Of a stretch of 64,000 nucleotides of DNA, positions 60,332 through 64,000 are shown piece by piece (positions within the stretch are counted from its first letter, which is position 1; each line of letters starts with the position of its first letter). The notes beneath the pieces are model-generated. The model saw nothing but the letters and a program-made list of their open reading frames with translations. It was not told where the DNA came from and made no database searches. The position numbers and the translations under genes are program-made. The stretch is from Penumbrarchaeum sp964445525 (GTDB lineage Archaea; Thermoplasmatota; Penumbrarchaeia; Penumbrarchaeales; Penumbrarchaeaceae): the NCBI GenBank assembly GCA_964445525.1, contig CAYULA010000002.1, forward strand, positions 62,001-126,000, in the 5' to 3' direction.

Positions 60332-61168
60332 TCATTTTTCTGCTTCTGGATCTTTGCCAATCCTTTTTTTTGGTTGACTTTCATTATTTCGTATCTGTTG
60401 ATAATTCTTTCTTGATACAAGAGATTTTCCAGTTTTCTCTTCGATCTCTTTTCTTGTGTTTCTTGCGATATTGCCTCCATCTATTGCAGAAGATCTGCAA
60501 TCCTCGAATCCTTCGTTATTCCTTGATATTGTAATGTCTGTAGTGGCTTTCTCCCCTATCATGGTCAGGATCAATTCCCAATCGGTCATGCTATCCCTTA
60601 AATTCTGAGAATTTCGTGTGATATTTTTGAATTCCCTGTATTCCTTTGCGGTTTTGTCAAATGTTGCTTTTGATATTTCGTTTGTCAAGATGGCAAATTC
60701 TTTCTGTTCCTCAATTCCACGATTCTTCCATTCGTCTGTAAGGTCCTGCCTTATTGCCATACCTCTCAACCTTTTATTAATCCACTCCTGTGGATAACCT
60801 TTGATCTCGTAATATTCTTTGACTCTATCCTGTGCTATCTCGGGATTCTCTATCTCGTCAATTCTTTCCTTTCCAATCTTGGCGAGCCACTGTTTGAAAG
60901 GTTCCGCTTTCTTGGATGGTATTGATTGAATTAACCTGAAAGCATTCCTTGTGTCTACGCAATCAGTATACCTCATCTTACCATCTTTAGCTGGCATTCT
61001 CAAACCGTGACAAATTGTCACGAGTTGCGGTTCCCTCTGCTTCAATTTCCGCCAATAGGCCATCTCATCCTTGCTTTCTGTTAGAATTGCTATAATATCG
61101 GTCACAGAATAGTGCCATTCGTCATTGAACCATAACCTTCGGATCTTGCGATCATTGAATACAATCAA
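60332..61168 (-). CDS. BRO-N/DinD-like phage antirepressor-type protein
   Basis: 278 residues. The N-terminal BRO domain opens with IRRLWFNDEWHYSVTDIIAI and continues YWRKLKQREPQLVTICHGL, MRYTDCVDTRNAFRLIQSIP and EPFKQWLAKIGKERIDEIEN. The second half, EWINKRLRGMAIRQDLTDEW, EQKEFAILTNEISKATFD and ELILTMIGEKATTDI, ending in ARNTRKEIEEKTGKSLVSRK, matches the DinD-type C-terminal region. This combination is widespread in bacteria, phages and mobile elements and is strongly conserved, so recent horizontal arrival is likely (inference). It is AT-rich and sits between direct repeats. The TATA region is not clear. Confidence 0.85.
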   Translation of the reverse strand: MIVFNDRKIRRLWFNDEWHYSVTDIIAILTESKDEMAYWRKLKQREPQLVTICHGLRMPAKDGKMRYTDCVDTRNAFRLIQSIPSKKAEPFKQWLAKIGKERIDEIENPEIAQDRVKEYYEIKGYPQEWINKRLRGMAIRQDLTDEWKNRGIEEQKEFAILTNEISKATFDKTAKEYREFKNITRNSQNLRDSMTDWELILTMIGEKATTDITISRNNEGFEDCRSSAIDGGNIARNTRKEIEEKTGKSLVSRKNYQQIRNNESQPKKRIGKDPEAEK

Positions 61169-61470
61169 CGATCTATCTTAAACGAAGGGTCAAGGGAGTT
61201 TACTGGAACTAAATCATCAAGTGTAGGATGTTATTGAAATTATGCAAAAGGTATTTACAACAAGGAGATCATCAAGTTTTGATATGATTTGTATATACTT
61301 CAGATCGTTGTCGCGGTGTAAAGGGAATTGGTATTGATTGGAAGAAAAGGAAGGTCTCTTTGAAGGTGAGATAGATGAAATGAAATTGATATACCAGATA
61401 ACGATGAATGTCGTCATATCATATCAATCTGCATCAAATATTGATCACAAACAACATTACATTCGGATAA

Positions 61471-61769
61471 CGAATAAAGTCTGAAAACAACTTTGCTCGT
61501 TACATGGTGATGTTCCGTGTCTCGGGGTTGGGTATAAGTGATCTGTGTTCTGGGGGAGGACCTGTGGGGTGGGATTTGATCACGAGTAAAGTTTGAAAAC
61601 AACTTTGCTCGTTACATGGTGATGTGACGTGTCTCGGGATCTGTTTATATATCATACAACTTTGCTCGGGATGGTTGTATGAAGGTGTGATGGAGGTGTT
61701 GAGGTTATAATATTAGGGGGTGTGGACATCAAAAAATGTGACGTAAACTGATACCGAGTAAAGTTTGAT
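61471..61769. repeat. BRO-gene flanking repeats, right side (three copies)
   Basis: 61471-61523 and 61575-61640 share TTTGCTCGTTACATGGTGAT and neighbouring sequence (GAAAACAACTTTGC, CGTGTCTCGGG) with a spacing of about 111 bp. 61738-61769 (TGTGACGTAAACTGATACC then AGTAAAGTTTGAT) carries a shorter, permuted version. Confidence 0.6.
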
Positions 61770-61843
61770 TTCGGATCTCGTCATTGGGCCACGGATGGAT
61801 TAGGGTGAAAGAAATTCTATATAAAGGATGCAACAAATCCAAC

Positions 61844-61853
61844 AATTTATATC
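61844..61853 (+). promoter_or_regulatory. TATA box of structured element copy 2
   Basis: AATTTATATCC, centred about 30 bp before the first base of copy 2, the same spacing as in copy 1. A second box (CTATATAAAG) lies near 61814-61823. Confidence 0.5.
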
Positions 61854-61878
61854 CTCAGAGGACCATTCACATTCATCA

Positions 61879-61946
61879 GGCGGGTTGAGGTTGATGTTAA
61901 TTTTATATCAACGCACTCAATCCTCTCTACGCAGCCTCATCCCGCC
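61879..61946 (+). ncRNA. Structured RNA element, copy 2
   Basis: 68 nt. The ends pair over 12 bp with one T-T mismatch (GGCGGGTTGAGG with CCTCATCCCGCC). The inner hairpin GTTGAT/ATCAAC is longer than in copy 1 and differs in sequence while keeping the pairing. The segment ATCAACGCACTCAATCCTCT then CTACGC is identical to copy 1. A TATA box lies 30 bp upstream and a short T-run 5 bp downstream. No plus-strand gene follows, so it is not the leader of a gene. Confidence 0.6.
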
Positions 61947-62000
61947 ACTCCTTTTGAATAATATAAAATAAAAACCAAATTTGATAAGTCAGGATTTTTA

Positions 62001-62687
62001 CTAAATTTTTATTATTATACCTGAAATGATTAAAATTGATGACATTACAAATGTAATTATCGATGACACCAACTCTAAATCAGTTCTAAAACAAAATAAT
62101 AACGAGAACATTCCAAATAAAACAAGGGATATATCTATTGGAATTCTATTTCTGATTTTATTGTATTCTGTTATATTTTCAAAAAGGAAGGAGAAAATAA
62201 ATGCAAGAAATATTAGTATAAATAATGGAATAATTTCCAGATCATTTACCAGAAACATATGAATAATTATTGCAAAGATAATCATTGATATAATCAATCT
62301 ATAATATAAAATAATCCCATTTAAAGTATTGCTTTTTATCTCTTTTCTGATATAATTCTTAGTTAGATAAATTTTCTTTTCAAGGTCGTATACTTTTATC
62401 TCTTTAACTTTGTTTATAGGATCCTTCGGATCTTTTTCGTTTTTCGGTATTCTCTCTGGATGCAGTACTACATTTTTCAATCCCACACACCATTTATAAT
62501 TCCATGGCAATTTTATTTCATTTCCATTTTTATCCACGGGAATATATTTTCTATTTCCTACTATGAAAAAAGGTTTAGGTTTCCCGTGATTTCTGTCCTC
62601 TATGGTTATAACTTTATCTTCATCAATAAAAGCCTTCCTGATTCTTTCCTTATCAGAAATTACAATGTCTTCGTACTTTTTACCCAT
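62001..62687 (-). CDS. Hypothetical four-helix membrane protein
   Basis: 228 residues from the ATG at 62687. A soluble N-terminal half of about 120 residues (IVISDKERIRKAFIDEDKVI, FFIVGNRKYIPVDKNGNEIK) is followed by four predicted helices (IILYYRLIISMIIFAIIIHM and others). AT-rich. The start overlaps the last codon of the upstream TPR gene, so the two are translated together. No family recognised. Confidence 0.65.
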   Translation of the reverse strand: MGKKYEDIVISDKERIRKAFIDEDKVITIEDRNHGKPKPFFIVGNRKYIPVDKNGNEIKLPWNYKWCVGLKNVVLHPERIPKNEKDPKDPINKVKEIKVYDLEKKIYLTKNYIRKEIKSNTLNGIILYYRLIISMIIFAIIIHMFLVNDLEIIPLFILIFLAFIFSFLFENITEYNKIRNRIPIDISLVLFGMFSLLFCFRTDLELVSSIITFVMSSILIISGIIIKI

Positions 62688-62688
62688 T

Positions 62689-63999
62689 TCAATTCCCTGA
62701 AGTATCAATCTTTTTTATTGCCTGAGGATTTTTTTCAATTGTCTCTTTCTTTACCTTCATGGTCCTCTTTGGTTTGATTATGTTCAATTGTGGGTTTTTC
62801 TTAGAAAGATATTTGGTCCCTCCCTTCCCATCTAAAAAGTTTAATATCTTGATTATTTCAGATTCATCCAATTCCAGAGGTTTGAAATTATTATATGATA
62901 TTTGATTCGAGGAATGGAATTCTCTGTGGTTATCATAGGCTCTTTTCGCATTTTTACTGTTTTCGTCTTGTATTATATCCTCGATCTTTCCGATATAGGA
63001 ATATGCATCAGTCACAATGAAATGTTCCTGATCAGGATAATTGAAAAACGAAGTTTCCATATCCACAGCAGTTTCAATATTTCCGAGAGAAAGATGTAAA
63101 ACCTGATTCAGATAAAGGTATTTCACCTCCTCTTCAGATAACTCATTTCTTCCTTTCAAATCTTTGATAATCCTTTTCTCAATCATAGATCTGGCTTTCA
63201 TAATAGATGTTTTATTCTTTGAGAAATCCTCTTCCTTGATATTTTGGAGTTCTTTCTTTGTTTTGTTCCAGAAAACAATTCTTTCTCTTTCTTCCATATC
63301 ATCCAGGACCTCTGCAACAAATACTTTCTTCCGATTTTTAAAAAATATAATTTTATCCAGTTGTTTTTTCAATCTTTCAGCAGATCTCCAATCTATCTTG
63401 GATGAAACCTCATAGGCTTTTCTAACATTCTCTTCTGATGGTTTCAGGGAAGCTATCTTCATGAGGTCCCTTGCAGCAGTCCTGTAGTAGAACGGACTCT
63501 GATAAGGAGAACTATGGTGATCAAGGATGATTTTTGCACGTAAAAATCTGGCTTCTATGAAATCGGGATCAATGTTCACTGCATTTTCAAGATATTGGTA
63601 AACAATATGAAATTTTACCGAATTATTATTGATCAGATTAGATTTAATTTCCGCTGATCTGTAAAATAATTCTTTATTGTTATTTTCTGATCTTCTTGCG
63701 GAATCAATTGCTTTTTCTACCAATTCTTCTGCTTCAAATAATAAATCACGATTATTGGTTATTTTAAAATTCTTATATAAAATCCAAGCAAGTCCAATTA
63801 AAGCTTTACTTTCAAAATCTAAACATAATTTACTATCATCTTTTTTAAGAGCTAATTCGAAGTAATTTTTTGCAGTTGAAATATCGTTCCATTTCATATG
63901 AAGATTAGCTATATACACGAGTTTTTCCTTTGAATTAGTATCTTTTAATAATTTTTTATAATAGTTCTCGAATCTTTTTAAGTTCTTATATTTGTTTTT
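62689..63999 (-). CDS. TPR-repeat protein, cut by the window edge
   Basis: 436 codons are visible and the frame stays open to the window end, so the N-terminus is outside; the GTG at 63918 is internal. Several TPR-like helix pairs are visible (NLKRFENYYKKLLKD, then VYIANLHMKWNDISTAKNYF; YQYLENAVNIDPDFIEARFL). The middle is highly charged and the C-terminus is basic with KPKRTMKVKKETIEKNPQAI. It overlaps the membrane protein gene downstream. The region has the lowest GC of the window, suggesting transferred DNA. Function unknown; a signalling or defence ATPase N-terminus could lie upstream. Confidence 0.7.
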   Translation of the reverse strand, partial: KNKYKNLKRFENYYKKLLKDTNSKEKLVYIANLHMKWNDISTAKNYFELALKKDDSKLCLDFESKALIGLAWILYKNFKITNNRDLLFEAEELVEKAIDSARRSENNNKELFYRSAEIKSNLINNNSVKFHIVYQYLENAVNIDPDFIEARFLRAKIILDHHSSPYQSPFYYRTAARDLMKIASLKPSEENVRKAYEVSSKIDWRSAERLKKQLDKIIFFKNRKKVFVAEVLDDMEERERIVFWNKTKKELQNIKEEDFSKNKTSIMKARSMIEKRIIKDLKGRNELSEEEVKYLYLNQVLHLSLGNIETAVDMETSFFNYPDQEHFIVTDAYSYIGKIEDIIQDENSKNAKRAYDNHREFHSSNQISYNNFKPLELDESEIIKILNFLDGKGGTKYLSKKNPQLNIIKPKRTMKVKKETIEKNPQAIKKIDTSGN

Positions 64000-64000
64000 A

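Larger units (their letters stand above)
61169..62000. other. Repeat-rich intergenic region with structured element copy 2
   Basis: No gene recognised. It holds repeat copies at 61471-61523, 61575-61640 and 61738-61769, a TATA-like GTTTATATATC (61643-61653) followed by the hairpin CATACAAC/GTTGTATG (61653-61681), and the structured RNA copy at 61879-61946. Confidence 0.5.

Noticed and set aside
61471..61640. Short CRISPR array
   Set aside because: Two copies of a ~55-bp repeat with a single ~60-bp gap, imperfectly matched; other copies are scattered around the BRO gene.
46934..61946. CRISPR array
   Set aside because: Only two copies 15 kb apart; no regularly spaced short repeats and no cas genes anywhere in the window.
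1..64000. Insertion sequence with transposase
   Set aside because: No transposase, TnpB or integrase motif was recognised on either strand; the repeats seen are non-coding.

Overview
The window is archaeal. It has an rps13-rps4-rps11-rpoD operon in archaeal order, the KH-domain beta-CASP nuclease FttA/aCPSF1, an archaeal proteasome beta subunit, CDP-archaeol synthase (CarS), UPF0179, an adenosine-specific kinase (PF04008), a tRNA-Leu, and TATA boxes about 25-30 nt before many genes, several of which look leaderless. A class II HMG-CoA reductase and many large secreted proteins held by one C-terminal membrane helix suggest a Thermoplasmatota lineage (inference; no 16S gene is present).

Layout. 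1-11.2 kb: the end of a secreted CxxC thioredoxin-fold protein, a queA-tgt pair of bacterial type (unusual in an archaeon), and two very large surface proteins, one ending in a cytoplasmic zinc ribbon and one made of GLUG and Ig-like repeats. 11.2-20 kb: an AAA/DUF234 ATPase, a fusion of a degenerate HNH-like zinc module to GrpE, a STAND-type ATPase with TPRs, an aldehyde dehydrogenase and a surface propeller protein. 20-20.6 kb: tRNA-Leu(GAG) among partial direct and inverted copies of itself. 20.6-31.4 kb: core information-processing genes (ribosomal proteins, RpoD, FttA, proteasome), HMG-CoA reductase, a presenilin-like intramembrane protease carrying a large inserted ectodomain, and a CcdA/DsbD-like membrane protein. 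31.5-45.7 kb: two membrane-anchored subtilisins, a YdjM-like membrane protein, CarS, TrmJ, TruA, a right-handed beta-helix surface protein, a tandem PPK2 enzyme and a multi-spanning membrane protein.

45.7-64 kb is accessory: shorter genes, lower GC, long intergenic stretches, gene debris and repeats. It holds a PGF-CTERM-like surface protein, an SGNH-like protein, a PAS histidine kinase, small secreted proteins, a TumE/TumA-like toxin-antitoxin pair, a VapB with a broken PIN toxin, an HNH nuclease with a ScoMcrA-like sulfur-binding N-terminus (type IV restriction), a winged-helix/DUF3467 pair, a second propeller paralogue, a BRO-N/DinD-like phage-type gene among direct repeats, and a TPR/membrane-protein pair that runs off the end.

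The strongest unexplained signals are: (1) two copies, 15 kb apart and in the same orientation, of a ~66-nt structured element with its own TATA box and a downstream T-run, probably an undescribed small RNA family or the ends of an island; (2) the HNH-like/GrpE fusion; (3) the rearranged tRNA-Leu locus; and (4) a family of GGTCTC-containing intergenic repeats confined to the accessory region. All functional calls come from motif recognition by eye; no database search was run.
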